A DNA stretch of 64,000 nt from assembly GCA_034440355.1 (NCBI GenBank), contig JAWXBY010000001.1:33452-97451 (forward strand). The letters run 5' to 3'. This document shows, one piece after another, positions 36,014 through 43,452 of the stretch. Position 1 is the first letter of the stretch. Each line of letters opens with the position of its first letter. This DNA is from SZUA-430 sp034440355. GTDB lineage: Bacteria; Pseudomonadota; Alphaproteobacteria; Micropepsales; Micropepsaceae. Position numbers and translations under genes: made by a program. The notes under the pieces are model-generated. The model did not search any database, had not been told where the DNA came from, and worked only from the letters and a program-made list of their open reading frames with translations.

Positions 36014-36736
36014 TTACGGCGTTGCTTCGACGAGGTTGAACTTCGCGTTCAAGTCCGCCGGCGCTTTGTCGGGTTTCGGCAGTTCGACGACGCGCGTGCC
36101 GCCGGGCAGGATCCAGCTGGTGCCGAGAGCCTTGCGCCACGCTTCGTCCTTGACGACGCTCTTGAACGTCCCGCCCGACAGCTCGACGTTCGACAGCGCC
36201 AGGTTCGCGTATTTGTTGCCCGCGTTCTTCAGCGTCACTTTCAGCGTCTTCGCGCCCGGCTCCACCGAGGCGACTTCCACCGCAGGCTTCGCGCCTTCCG
36301 GCACGATGTTGGCGACGGTCGAGAAGTTGAACACGAACTGCACGCCCGACTTCCCGTCATTGGGCAGCTTCACCGGCACCTGCTTGACCGTGATGGTGTA
36401 GGTCTCGGACTTGGTCAGCGCCGTCGGCCCCACATACTGCACGCGCACGGCCTGCGTCGCGCCCGCCGCGATCACGGCCTGCGGCGGGAACAGAACAAAG
36501 TCCTTGTCGGCCGCCTCGCGCGATTCCTTGCCGGCGGGGTCGAACAGCCGCTTCTCGGCCTGAAGCTCGACGGTGATGGGCGTCGAGTTGGTGTTGTTGA
36601 CGCGAATGACGGTCGAGGCGCCTTTGCCCGTCGGCGTCATGTCATAGATCATCGGCGACACCTGATAGGCGTGCGCGATTCCGGCGATCCCTAGGGCGAC
36701 GGCGGCGGCTGCGGCGAATTTCAATGTCTTCAGCAT
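36014..36736 (-). CDS. Periplasmic pilus chaperone (PapD/CsuC-like)
   Basis: A 240-residue two-immunoglobulin-domain chaperone. It has a signal peptide 'AAAVALGIAGIAHA', then 'YQVSPMIYDMTPTGKGAS' and 'VIRVNNTNSTPITVELQAEK' of the first domain, and 'FVLFPPQAVIAAGATQAVRV', the block with the conserved Pro-rich edge and basic residue that anchors pilin C-termini. It captures subunits by donor-strand complementation and delivers them to the usher encoded 22 bases downstream. GGGAGA precedes the ATG. Confidence 0.87.
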   Translation of the reverse strand: MLKTLKFAAAAAVALGIAGIAHAYQVSPMIYDMTPTGKGASTVIRVNNTNSTPITVELQAEKRLFDPAGKESREAADKDFVLFPPQAVIAAGATQAVRVQYVGPTALTKSETYTITVKQVPVKLPNDGKSGVQFVFNFSTVANIVPEGAKPAVEVASVEPGAKTLKVTLKNAGNKYANLALSNVELSGGTFKSVVKDEAWRKALGTSWILPGGTRVVELPKPDKAPADLNAKFNLVEATP

Positions 36737-36895
36737 GCAAATCTCCCACCGGTCTCGTTGCGTGAATCGAAGGAACCGCGAGCGACAAGCGAGACCGAGC
36801 CGTCATTCCGCGGGTGACATGCATTTTGATGTCGTATTTTGCCCTTCATCGACTGATTCGCAGGGCGCGAGCAACGCTCGCGCCCCACTTATCCC

Positions 36896-37378
36896 TTAAG
36901 GACTGAGCGTGTATGAGATGACGCTTGTATAGGTGCCGGCGATCGTGGGGGCGGTATTCAATCTGATGTAGAAATCGCCACCGATCTCGTTGTTGGCAGT
37001 ACCCGCTGTGTTCCAACTGAATGCTAGGTTCGCCGGGAACGGCCAGTTCTGGTACGCCCCCGGTGTCAGCGGATTGGGCGGGATACCCCAAAAAACGTCG
37101 TACAGTACCGTGTTAGATCCGTTTCGTAGGTTGGTGCCATCGGGTAATTGAAGCACCAGCGATGCGCTCCCGACGAAGTTGCACGTGTAGCCCAGGCGAC
37201 CGATGTTTGTTTCGCCTGGTGTCGGGTTGATTGCGACGATTGATGGCGGCGCGGACGTGAAGGCGCAGGTTTGTCCAAGCGTCGTTGAAACCGTCGCATC
37301 TCCGGTTCCGGCCGCAAGACTCTGCGAACCGAAGAACGGAAATATCGCCACGCAGCCCAGAATAAGGATTCTTTTCAT
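36896..37378 (-). CDS. Pilin-like exported subunit
   Basis: A 160-residue protein from MKRILILGC: signal peptide ending 'QSLAA', mature start 'GDATVSTTLGQTCAF', second Cys in 'RLGYTCNFVGSASL', and end 'AGTYTSVISYTLSP'. This fits the spore-coat-U/Csu-like pilin pattern with one disulfide and a C-terminal strand. GGGGGA precedes the ATG. One of four similar genes upstream of the chaperone; probably a structural pilin. Confidence 0.72.
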   Translation of the reverse strand: MKRILILGCVAIFPFFGSQSLAAGTGDATVSTTLGQTCAFTSAPPSIVAINPTPGETNIGRLGYTCNFVGSASLVLQLPDGTNLRNGSNTVLYDVFWGIPPNPLTPGAYQNWPFPANLAFSWNTAGTANNEIGGDFYIRLNTAPTIAGTYTSVISYTLSP

Positions 37379-37503
37379 TGTGTTTCCCCCTTTGGGGTTC
37401 ACTGGACCAAGGCACGTCGTTCCATGCGCCGACTGCTGGGCCTAGGTCGCGTGGGCAAAATCTGCCCACGCGGAGAGCACCAGGCGTTCGACGCAAGCAA
37501 CTA

Positions 37504-37965
37504 TTACGGGCTGACAGCGACGGTCACGACGTCGTTGTACGAGCCAGCGATGACGACCGGAGCGAGAAGCGTAGCGCTAAAGGACTTCGTCTCCGCCGTA
37601 TTCGCGGCGACGACGCTGCTCGGGACTACGAGCGGTGTCGTCAGCGTCGAAAACGCCGAAGCGCTGCCGCTTTCAAACGCGATCGTATAGTCAACGACCG
37701 TCGCACCGCTCTTAACGCCGCCGAATTGGCTTGTAAGGGTCACGTTCAGAGGTGACGTACCCGTGCCGACAAAGTTGCAGCTGACGTCGAACGAGCTCGA
37801 TCCAGTGCCGCCGATAGCGTTGCTCGACAACGTGATGTCGCCGGGCTCCGTCATCGAGCAACTCTCGGCCAACGTCGTCGAAACATTGACCGTCGCGCTG
37901 CCAGCAGCGAGCGCTGAGCCGGCACTGATAAGAAGGGCAGCCGAAGCAAGCAAGACCTTACGCAT
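37504..37965 (-). CDS. Pilin-like exported subunit
   Basis: A 153-residue protein from MRKVLLASA: signal peptide to 'GSALA', mature start 'GSATVNVSTTLAESCSM', second Cys in 'SFDVSCNFVGTGTS', and end 'AGSYNDVVTVAVSP'. The Thr/Ser/Val-rich beta composition and paired Cys match the neighbouring subunits. GGAGAGA precedes the ATG; the longer frame (to 38136) has no signal peptide at its start. Confidence 0.75.
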   Translation of the reverse strand: MRKVLLASAALLISAGSALAAGSATVNVSTTLAESCSMTEPGDITLSSNAIGGTGSSSFDVSCNFVGTGTSPLNVTLTSQFGGVKSGATVVDYTIAFESGSASAFSTLTTPLVVPSSVVAANTAETKSFSATLLAPVVIAGSYNDVVTVAVSP

Positions 37966-38141
37966 GATGTCTCTCCAATCATTCAAGGGTTGATATGCGA
38001 TGCACTTCGCACTCTCCGAACCGGTCGTCTCCGTCCTGCGGAGTGAATTCATCCGGTTTGGAGGTGATTCCGGTCCGTCCCCTCTTCGGAACCCAGCCCG
38101 GAATTGGTTGGAGGCGGCGCGTCCGCGCCGCCTCATGTTGC

Positions 38142-38636
38142 TTACGGTGTGATGTTGATCGACAGCGTGTCGGAGTAGCTGCCGGCTACCGGCAGAGCTT
38201 CGACCAAGCCGACCCAGAATTCGGTCACCATCTCGTCGTTTGGCGGCGATGACAGCGAGATCCCGTCAAACTCTGCACCGGTCGTGGAGTCGCTCGCCTT
38301 TAGCCAGGTGCTGGGCGTGGGGAAGCCGCTCACAGCGGGCGTCTGGTCGTTGAGGAAGATGCCGTAGTCGGCCGTTGCCGTGCCGTTCTCCGACGTGTAC
38401 ACGCCGCCGTTCGTGCTTGTGAAGATGAAGTGTGGCGAGCCTTCGAAGTTACAGGTGTAATTGAACACGCCTTGAACCCCAACGTTCACACCCGCTAGTG
38501 GGATGCTGCCCGAGACTTGAGTGATCTCGCACAGCATCTCTTGCTCCGCGGTGATTTCGATGTCGGCATCATCCGCCGCCATTGCCATACCGGCGCTGAA
38601 CGCAAGCGCGGCGGTGGCCAGAAGAATTCTACGCAT
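38142..38636 (-). CDS. Pilin-like exported subunit
   Basis: A 164-residue protein from MRRILLATAAL: signal peptide ending 'GMAMA', mature start 'DIEITAEQEMLCEI', second Cys in 'VFNYTCNFEGSPHF', and end 'AGSYSDTLSINITP'. Same build as its neighbours; the strongly acidic mature N-terminus sets it apart. GGAGA precedes the ATG. Probable structural or minor pilin. Confidence 0.75.
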   Translation of the reverse strand: MRRILLATAALAFSAGMAMAADDADIEITAEQEMLCEITQVSGSIPLAGVNVGVQGVFNYTCNFEGSPHFIFTSTNGGVYTSENGTATADYGIFLNDQTPAVSGFPTPSTWLKASDSTTGAEFDGISLSSPPNDEMVTEFWVGLVEALPVAGSYSDTLSINITP

Positions 38637-38767
38637 GAAGGTCTCCATTCTTTTCTTGGTTTCATCAGGAGGCACGTCTGACTCTCCGAACCGGTAGCTG
38701 CTCTTTGGCAGTCTCCCCCCGCTGGAGGTCGTCCGGGCGCTGTGCGGCGTCCGGATTCAAATTTCGT

Positions 38768-39346
38768 TCAAGGTGAAATCGTGTAGGTGATGAGGTCTTT
38801 GTAATATCCGGCGACCACGCCGACGGTTGGGCCGGTCACCTTGAGTTTGTAAGCACCGAGTTCTTGCGTGCCGCTCGTTCCCGAGAGCAGGTTGAAAGAC
38901 AGCGGGCTCGTCGGGATGGTCGCGTACGCGCCCGGTCCCTGAATTTCCCATTTGATCTGATAGGGCACGGTCTCGGTCCCGCCGACGCGCTTCAGCGCGC
39001 CGTTCTGGGACTTCACCGTCAGGTTCACCGCACTCGACGTCGCGATGTTGCAGGTGAAGCCGAGGTCGCCCAGGTCTTCCTCCTGGTCCGTCACCATTTG
39101 GCCGAACGAGGTTTGATCGGGCAGGGTAGTGAATTCGCAGGTCGGCGGAATCTCGCCCGTCACTTCGATCTGCGCGCTGTCGCCGAAACCGAAGGTGCCG
39201 CTTTCGCCGCCCTCACCCCCTTCGCCGCCTTCTCCACCCTCGCCGCCGCTGCCCGTGGCGAGCGCCAGCGAGGTCGAAAGCACGATGCCCACGGCGGCCG
39301 CGCCGATGGCGGCTGTGAAGCGGTAGAGGTTTTCGTTCGAACTCAC
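38768..39346 (-). CDS. Pilin-like exported subunit with Gly-Gly-Glu linker
   Basis: A 192-residue protein, GTG start at 39346 with AAGGGGA upstream. A hydrophobic signal segment ('AAIGAAAVGIVLSTSLALA') is followed by five GGE units (about residues 34-48), then 'SAQIEVTGEIPPTCEF', a second Cys in 'DLGFTCNIATSSAV', and the end 'AGYYKDLITYTISP'. The GGE run is unique among the subunits of this operon and sits before the presumed donor strand, so it may be a flexible tether. First gene of the pilus operon. Confidence 0.72.
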   Translation of the reverse strand: MSSNENLYRFTAAIGAAAVGIVLSTSLALATGSGGEGGEGGEGGEGGESGTFGFGDSAQIEVTGEIPPTCEFTTLPDQTSFGQMVTDQEEDLGDLGFTCNIATSSAVNLTVKSQNGALKRVGGTETVPYQIKWEIQGPGAYATIPTSPLSFNLLSGTSGTQELGAYKLKVTGPTVGVVAGYYKDLITYTISP

Positions 39347-39803
39347 GCTTGTTCCATCCCCTTAGTACCTCGCGCCGCTCGTTGAGTGGCTGCGCGAAAA
39401 TCCAAACCGTTAGCCGGAGGAAGTTTGAGGCACGTCTCTGTGTCAGGAGCGGCCGGGTGGGAGACACCCTGTCGGAATCGCTCGTGTCGCGACGGACTAT
39501 CTGTGATTCGCGGAATGTGAAGCAGTGCGATCGCGCTCTGTTTGCGCGTTATTGGATTCAGTGGGTGATTTACGCAACGCCAACCTCTGCGCGCGCGAAT
39601 CTTTACTTCACACCACTCATCAATGCTCGCGAATCAAGAAAAACAGCGGCTTTCCGCGAGAGGATTATATTCCGATATTCCGAGACGAACCGTCCGGGTG
39701 CGCAATAGACTCGCCAGAGTTGCAGTTCCAAGTGCGCAAACGCACCCACGTTTCAAAACCGTCGCAACAGATGTGATCGATTCGAATCGCGCAGCCTCTC
39801 ATT
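39347..39803. other. Upstream region of the pilus operon, no gene seen
   Basis: About 450 bases, more AT-rich than the surroundings toward 39600-39700. It must hold the promoter and control sites of the pilus operon, but I see no clear -35/-10 pair or strong palindrome. Short frames crossing it show no family features. Confidence 0.5.
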
Positions 39804-40182
39804 CACCCCTCGCCCTTCCACTTCGGAAGGGAGAGGGGTCGGGGGTGAGGGATGGCTCTCCACCTGCAGAGATTCTGTTGAACGCAGAAAAAAGGGTTTC
39901 ACGCCAAGCCGCCAAGACGCCAAGGCGCCAAGGCGCTCTGCACCAACGGCAACGCAGCGCGTTTGCGAGGATTTACTGGCGCTACGCGCCCTGAGAATTC
40001 TTCTTTGGCGCGCAGCGCCATCTAAAGCGCCAGTGAGCGCTAGTGTTTCCCGTGATGCACAGCGCCTTGGCGCCTTGGCGTCTTGGCGGCTTGGCGTGAA
40101 ACCTTTCTTTCTTCCGCGCGCATGGAGGGCCATCCCTCACCCCCGGCCCCTCTCCCTTCCGAAGTGGAAGGGCGAGGGGTGT
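39804..40182. repeat. Family A twin repeat enlarged by a nested inverted repeat
   Basis: The outer arms (39806-39854 and 40131-40181) are family A halves in inverted orientation, the same as the pair at 43198. Here the spacer is about 275 bases instead of roughly 70, because a second inverted repeat (39896-40102) sits inside. Confidence 0.85.
39896..40102. repeat. Nested element with perfect 42-bp inverted arms
   Basis: The arms 39896-39937 and 40061-40102 are exact reverse complements over 42 bases, built of short CGCCAAGG-like units. About 123 bases lie between them. No coding sequence is visible inside. In style it resembles the 28-bp inverted repeat at 41264. Confidence 0.85.
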
Positions 40183-40228
40183 CGTGATCGATCCTGAAAG
40201 GGCAGGGCGTGCCTTGTGCGCCGGGCAC

Positions 40229-40259
40229 AAAAAAAGGGGCGGCCTAGTTGCGCCGCCCC
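40229..40259 (-). terminator. Rho-independent terminator downstream of the Lys-rich small gene
   Basis: Minus strand: 8-bp stem GGGGCGGC/GCCGCCCC (40252-40259 with 40236-40243), 8-nt loop, then seven Ts (40229-40235). It ends transcription from the gene at 40332 or from cspA read-through. Confidence 0.85.
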
Positions 40260-40331
40260 ATACTTCTGAATCTCGTGTTCTTCGTGCCGGCTCGGCGCGT
40301 CCTGAATCGCGCCCGCGACAACGCCCAAGCG

Positions 40332-40655
40332 CTAATCCAGCGCCTCAGCCTCAGCCGATTCCTCGTCGGCGTCTTCCTTCTTGACCGCTTTCGCCTTCTT
40401 CACGCGCGGCGCTTTCGGCGGCGCGCTGGCCTTCTTCAATTCCTTGCGCGCCAAAATCTCGGCCTCGACCACGGGCAACAGCTCGCTGGCGGCGACCTTT
40501 TGCTTGGCGTTGCCGTCGGCGATCAGACGCGTGGCGTTCACGCGCAGCGACAGCAACGCGGAATCCTCCATGCCCGGCACCCTGGTGCGCATATCGGTGA
40601 TCTGGGGCCCGGCGCCGGTTTGCGCGCGTGCTTCCTTCTCAGTTTCACGGTTCAT
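40332..40655 (-). CDS. Hypothetical protein with Lys/Ala-rich tail
   Basis: A 107-residue soluble protein. The first 65 residues look folded ('DSALLSLRVNATRLIADGNA', 'AASELLPVVEAEILARKELK'); the last 35 are a charged Lys-Ala-Glu tail typical of nucleic-acid-associated or disordered regions. I recognise no family. It lies directly after the cspA terminator and ends before its own terminator at 40229, so it is a separate transcription unit or a read-through partner of cspA. Confidence 0.65.
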   Translation of the reverse strand: MNRETEKEARAQTGAGPQITDMRTRVPGMEDSALLSLRVNATRLIADGNAKQKVAASELLPVVEAEILARKELKKASAPPKAPRVKKAKAVKKEDADEESAEAEALD

Positions 40656-40671
40656 GGTCTCAAAAGCCCTT

Positions 40672-40713
40672 AAAAAAAGAGAAAGGCGGCGAAGCGTCGT
40701 TCGCTTCGCCGCC
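40672..40713 (-). terminator. Strong terminator of cspA
   Basis: Minus strand: perfect 12-bp stem GGCGGCGAAGCG/CGCTTCGCCGCC (40702-40713 with 40685-40696), 5-nt loop, then a T-rich run to 40672. A smaller hairpin (40734-40748) lies between it and the cspA stop. Confidence 0.88.
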
Positions 40714-40758
40714 GATCCGATTCGAACTGCGAAGGGGCGAAGCGCCCCCTCAACAATT

Positions 40759-40968
40759 TTACGCTGCGCGAAGATTCACGGCCTTGGCGCCGCGTTGATC
40801 TTGCTCGGTGTCGAACGATACGCGCTGACCTTCCGAAAGCGTGCCCAATCCAGCGCGCTCAACAGCGGTCGCATGGACGAACACGTCCTTGCCGCCGCCG
40901 TCCGGCGAGATAAAGCCAAAGCCCTTGGTCGCGTTGAAGAACTTCACCATTCCTGTCATCGAAGCCAT
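40759..40968 (-). CDS. cspA: Cold-shock domain protein
   Basis: A 69-residue single cold-shock domain, an RNA chaperone that melts secondary structure in mRNA. RNP1 is 'KGFGFI' (about residues 15-20) and RNP2 is 'VFVHAT' (about 29-34), both intact with their aromatic residues. Length is standard. AAGGA lies upstream of the ATG, and a long AT-richer leader (to about 41100) precedes it, as is common for cold-shock genes. Two terminator hairpins follow. The csp family has many paralogues, so the letter A is only a generic label. Confidence 0.92.
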   Translation of the reverse strand: MASMTGMVKFFNATKGFGFISPDGGGKDVFVHATAVERAGLGTLSEGQRVSFDTEQDQRGAKAVNLRAA

Positions 40969-41263
40969 TGTAAGCTATTCCTTGTATGCATTTAGGTTCC
41001 GCCCTGGCGAAATACCGGGACGTCGTGAAAAGCTAAGCGAGGGGTGGGAACCGTTTTGCGCGCGGGGTCAAATCCGCGAAACCTTTGGTCCGCACTTCAC
41101 AACTGTGCAGCCGTCACAGGCGGACATATAGTCCCGACCTGCCGAAATAGCAATGAATTTCCGATAAACGGCAGTAATGCGCCGTTATCGCGCATGCTGG
41201 TTCCAATTCAAACCAAATCGCCGCTGGGAATTCTGCGCGCGCAGCGCGCTGCCGTGACTCAGC

Positions 41264-41330
41264 TTTACCACGAAGGCACCAAGGCACGAAGAGTCACTGC
41301 CCCTTCGTGCCTTGGTGCCTTCGTGGTAAA
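41264..41330. repeat. Perfect 28-bp inverted repeat
   Basis: 41264-41291 and 41303-41330 are exact reverse complements, with an 11-nt loop. The arms carry CACCAAGG and CACGAAGG units. It lies between the 3-prime end of the hemolysin-III-type gene and the cspA leader. As RNA it would be a very stable hairpin and may act as a terminator, but no T tract adjoins. It is probably a dispersed repeat related in style to 39896-40102. The rest of the 40969-41362 gap shows no gene. Confidence 0.85.
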
Positions 41331-41362
41331 ACTAAATCGAAATCGCGCTGACGCGCGAAAAC

Positions 41363-42037
41363 CTACCGCGCAGTGGCTGCAGCGACTTCGGTGAAGACCG
41401 CGGAGTAGTGCAGGAACGCCGCCACCAGCACCATCCAGTGCCAGATCGCGTTCTGATACGGCAGCCGTTCCCACAGGTGGAACACGACGCCCAGGATATA
41501 CGTCGCCGCGCCCGCGATCAGCAGATAGCCGCTGACCGGCGAGATCACTTGCGACAGCTGATCCGCGACGACGACGATCGACAACCCCAAGCCGATGTAG
41601 AGCGCGACCGTCACGCGCTCCCACCGGCGCGGATAAAGCAGCTTCATGCAAACGCCGGCGATCGCGACCGCCCACGCAAAGGCGAGCAGCCCAAGCCCGG
41701 CGGTCCCGCCGACGCGCCCCATCAGGAACGGCGTGAACGTACCCGCGATCATCACAAAGATGGCCGCATGATCGAACCGCCGCAGCAGTTCCTTCACCGG
41801 CGAAGGCGGGCAAAGATTATACGCCGCCGAAAACCCCAGCATCGCGAGCAGCCCGATCGCATAGAGCGTCGCGCCCAGCACCAACGGCAGCGGCCCATTG
41901 CTCGCCTGCAGCATCAGAACCAGCGCGCCGGCGACCCCGCACAGCACGCCCACGACATGCGCCGCGATATCCGCGCGCATCTCTCCCGTCGAGTACGCCT
42001 TATAGGCAATGCCCGGCAGTTCGTTCGGCGGCGACAT
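41363..42037 (-). CDS. Hemolysin III family (YqfA-type) membrane protein
   Basis: A 224-residue seven-helix protein of the HlyIII/PAQR-like family. Visible are 'ADIAAHVVGVLCGVAGALVL', 'LRRFDHAAIFVMIAGTFTPF' with the conserved Asp-His, and 'FHLWERLPYQNAIWHWMVL' with His residues near the C-terminus that can form a metal site. These proteins are probably membrane hydrolases or regulators; haemolysis is not established for most. Start MSPPNELPG at 42037 with GGGGAG upstream; the longer frame (42112) would overlap the next gene. Confidence 0.85.
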   Translation of the reverse strand: MSPPNELPGIAYKAYSTGEMRADIAAHVVGVLCGVAGALVLMLQASNGPLPLVLGATLYAIGLLAMLGFSAAYNLCPPSPVKELLRRFDHAAIFVMIAGTFTPFLMGRVGGTAGLGLLAFAWAVAIAGVCMKLLYPRRWERVTVALYIGLGLSIVVVADQLSQVISPVSGYLLIAGAATYILGVVFHLWERLPYQNAIWHWMVLVAAFLHYSAVFTEVAAATAR

Positions 42038-42080
42038 CAAACTCCCCAACGATCGGATCAGGGCCCCCGCCCTGAGCGCC

Positions 42081-42293
42081 TTAAGCTTCCCTGAAAGCGA
42101 AGATCGCGACAACCCCCGTGATGCCGGCGGCGACCCAGCTCATCATGATCGGCACGTGGTATTCGCCCACGGTTAACTCAAGACCGTAAAACGCGCGCAG
42201 CCCTTGCGCCACGGCGATCACGGCCAAAAAGATGGCGGCCATGGTGCTGAACAATCTCGGCACTTCGGCCTGCGGCAGTTGCTTTTTTTCCAT
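42081..42293 (-). CDS. Small two-helix membrane protein
   Basis: A 70-residue protein, MEKKQLPQAE, with hydrophobic segments 'TMAAIFLAVIAVAQGLRAFY' and 'MMSWVAAGITGVVAIFAF'. No family recognised. GGGAAGAA precedes the ATG at 42293; another ATG five codons upstream is possible. It lies 44 bases before the hemolysin-III-type gene in the same direction and may be cotranscribed. Confidence 0.6.
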   Translation of the reverse strand: MEKKQLPQAEVPRLFSTMAAIFLAVIAVAQGLRAFYGLELTVGEYHVPIMMSWVAAGITGVVAIFAFREA

Positions 42294-42489
42294 TAGCGTT
42301 CTTCCCATAAAGGTTCCGGCAGCGTCCACGCAGCAACAACCGCGCCCGGACCCAAGATCCGCACGCGCCAACTGCGCAAATTTTATTGAAATGCAGGCCT
42401 ACGGGCCCCGCTCCAGAACAAACAAGACATAGCGCAAAGGTGGCCGGTTATCCAGGCGAGGGGAAACGACGCCGGTAACCTTCACCCCA

Positions 42490-42543
42490 TCTCATTTGTA
42501 ACGGCGCCCCACCTTCATCCCTCTCATTTGTAAGGCGCCCACA
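42490..42543. repeat. Short tandem direct repeat
   Basis: Two imperfect copies of TCTCATTTGTAA-CGGCGCCC, 32 bases apart, directly ahead of the family A element at 42547. No function is apparent; it may be a by-product of element insertion. Confidence 0.5.
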
Positions 42544-42546
42544 TCA

Positions 42547-42784
42547 CCCCTCTCCCTTCCAGTTTTGGAAGGGAGAGGGGCCGGGGGTGAGGGATAGCGA
42601 TCCGGTGCGCCAAAGAAAGCCAAAGGCCGCCCCGAAATTCCAAACGCTCTGCTGGCGGAAGGCCATCCCTCACCCCCAACCCCTCCCGCCTTCGCCGAGG
42701 CTTCGGCGGGCGAGTGTTGGCCACCAAGGCCGCCGTAGCTTTTAGCGAAGGCGGCTCCCTTCCAGAACAGGAAGGGAGAGGGGA
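42547..42784. repeat. Family A twin repeat upstream of the DUF559 gene
   Basis: Half-elements at 42547-42595 and 42664-42784 in inverted orientation around a 68-base spacer. The right half is lengthened by a nested palindrome (42686-42754). Ends 37 bases before the DUF559 start codon. Confidence 0.85.
42686..42754. repeat. Small palindromic element nested in a family A half
   Basis: About 69 bases with 10-bp inverted ends CCGCCTTCGC/GCGAAGGCGG, placed between CCCCT and CTCCCTTCC, which are contiguous in the other family A halves. It therefore inserted into an existing element. An inner hairpin around 42695-42708 is also visible. Confidence 0.75.
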
Positions 42785-42821
42785 GTTCCACAGGCCACGC
42801 CTCGTCTGATAAAATTGAAAA

Positions 42822-43184
42822 ATGGCGACCACGAAGAAGGTCCGTTTGGCGCGCCGCTTGCGCCAGCGCGAAACCGATCTCGAACATCGTTTATGGCAAG
42901 CGCTGCGCGACCGGCAGAGCGGCTTCAAAATCCGCCGCCAACATCCCATCGGGCCATACGTTGCCGACTTCGCGTGCCCCGAAGCCAAGCTAGCGATTGA
43001 AATCGACGGCTACTGGCACGAAGAACGAACCGCCCAAGATCAGCGCCGAACCGAAATCATCAAAACCTTCGGCTACGACGTCGTGCGCTACACAATCGAC
43101 GAAGCCGCAGCCATCGAAGCAACGGTCGAAGTCATCCGCTTCACCATCAAAGAACGCCTGCGCGAGTTGAAGGGCAGGGACTAG
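42822..43184 (+). CDS. DUF559 (Vsr/restriction-like fold) endonuclease-domain protein
   Basis: A 120-residue protein covering the whole DUF559 domain, distantly related to very-short-patch-repair and restriction endonucleases. Key parts are 'LEHRLWQALRDRQSGFKIRR', 'IGPYVADFACPEAKLAIEID' with the acidic active-site pattern, and 'GYWHEERTAQDQRRTEII', all intact. No clear ribosome site precedes the ATG; a GATAAAAT box just upstream could be a -10 element of a near-leaderless transcript. Family A twin repeats lie 37 bases before and 13 bases after the gene. Its biochemical role is not established; a link to spread of the repeats is an inference. Confidence 0.87.
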   Translation: MATTKKVRLARRLRQRETDLEHRLWQALRDRQSGFKIRRQHPIGPYVADFACPEAKLAIEIDGYWHEERTAQDQRRTEIIKTFGYDVVRYTIDEAAAIEATVEVIRFTIKERLRELKGRD

Positions 43185-43197
43185 GAACGGACCGACT

Positions 43198-43368
43198 CCC
43201 CTCGCCCTTCCACTTCGGAAGGGAGAGGGGCCGGGGGTGAGGGATGGCGCTCCACCACACCGGCCTCAACCACTTTCTGTCCTTGCGCAAAACCGAAACC
43301 GCTCGGCGGGTGGAGTGCCATCCCTCACCCCCAACCCCTCTCCCTTCCGAAGTGGAAGGGCGAGGGGA
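43198..43368. repeat. Family A twin repeat downstream of the DUF559 gene
   Basis: The cleanest copy of the element: halves 43198-43245 and 43319-43368, spacer about 73 bases, with complementary inner borders (GGGATGGC-CTCCACC mirrored at the right). Each half folds on itself with a 13-14-bp stem. The left half begins 13 bases after the DUF559 stop. Confidence 0.88.
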
Positions 43369-43392
43369 GCAAACACGGCGCCTGCATAAGCC

Positions 43393-43429
43393 AAAACAAA
43401 ACCGCCGGGGAATTTCTTCCCCGGCGGTT
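43393..43429 (-). terminator. Terminator of the Cys-rich repeat gene
   Basis: Minus strand: 13-bp stem AACCGCCGGGGAA-type (43417-43429 with 43400-43412), 4-nt loop, followed by TTTGTTTT (43392-43399). It lies 24 bases past the stop codon. Confidence 0.88.
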
Positions 43430-43452
43430 CCTTCATTCATACGCAGCGCGCG

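Noticed and set aside
42547..43368. CRISPR array reading of the repeated hairpins
   Set aside because: The repeats are inverted twins with a coding gene between them, not direct repeats with regular unique spacers, and no cas gene is present.
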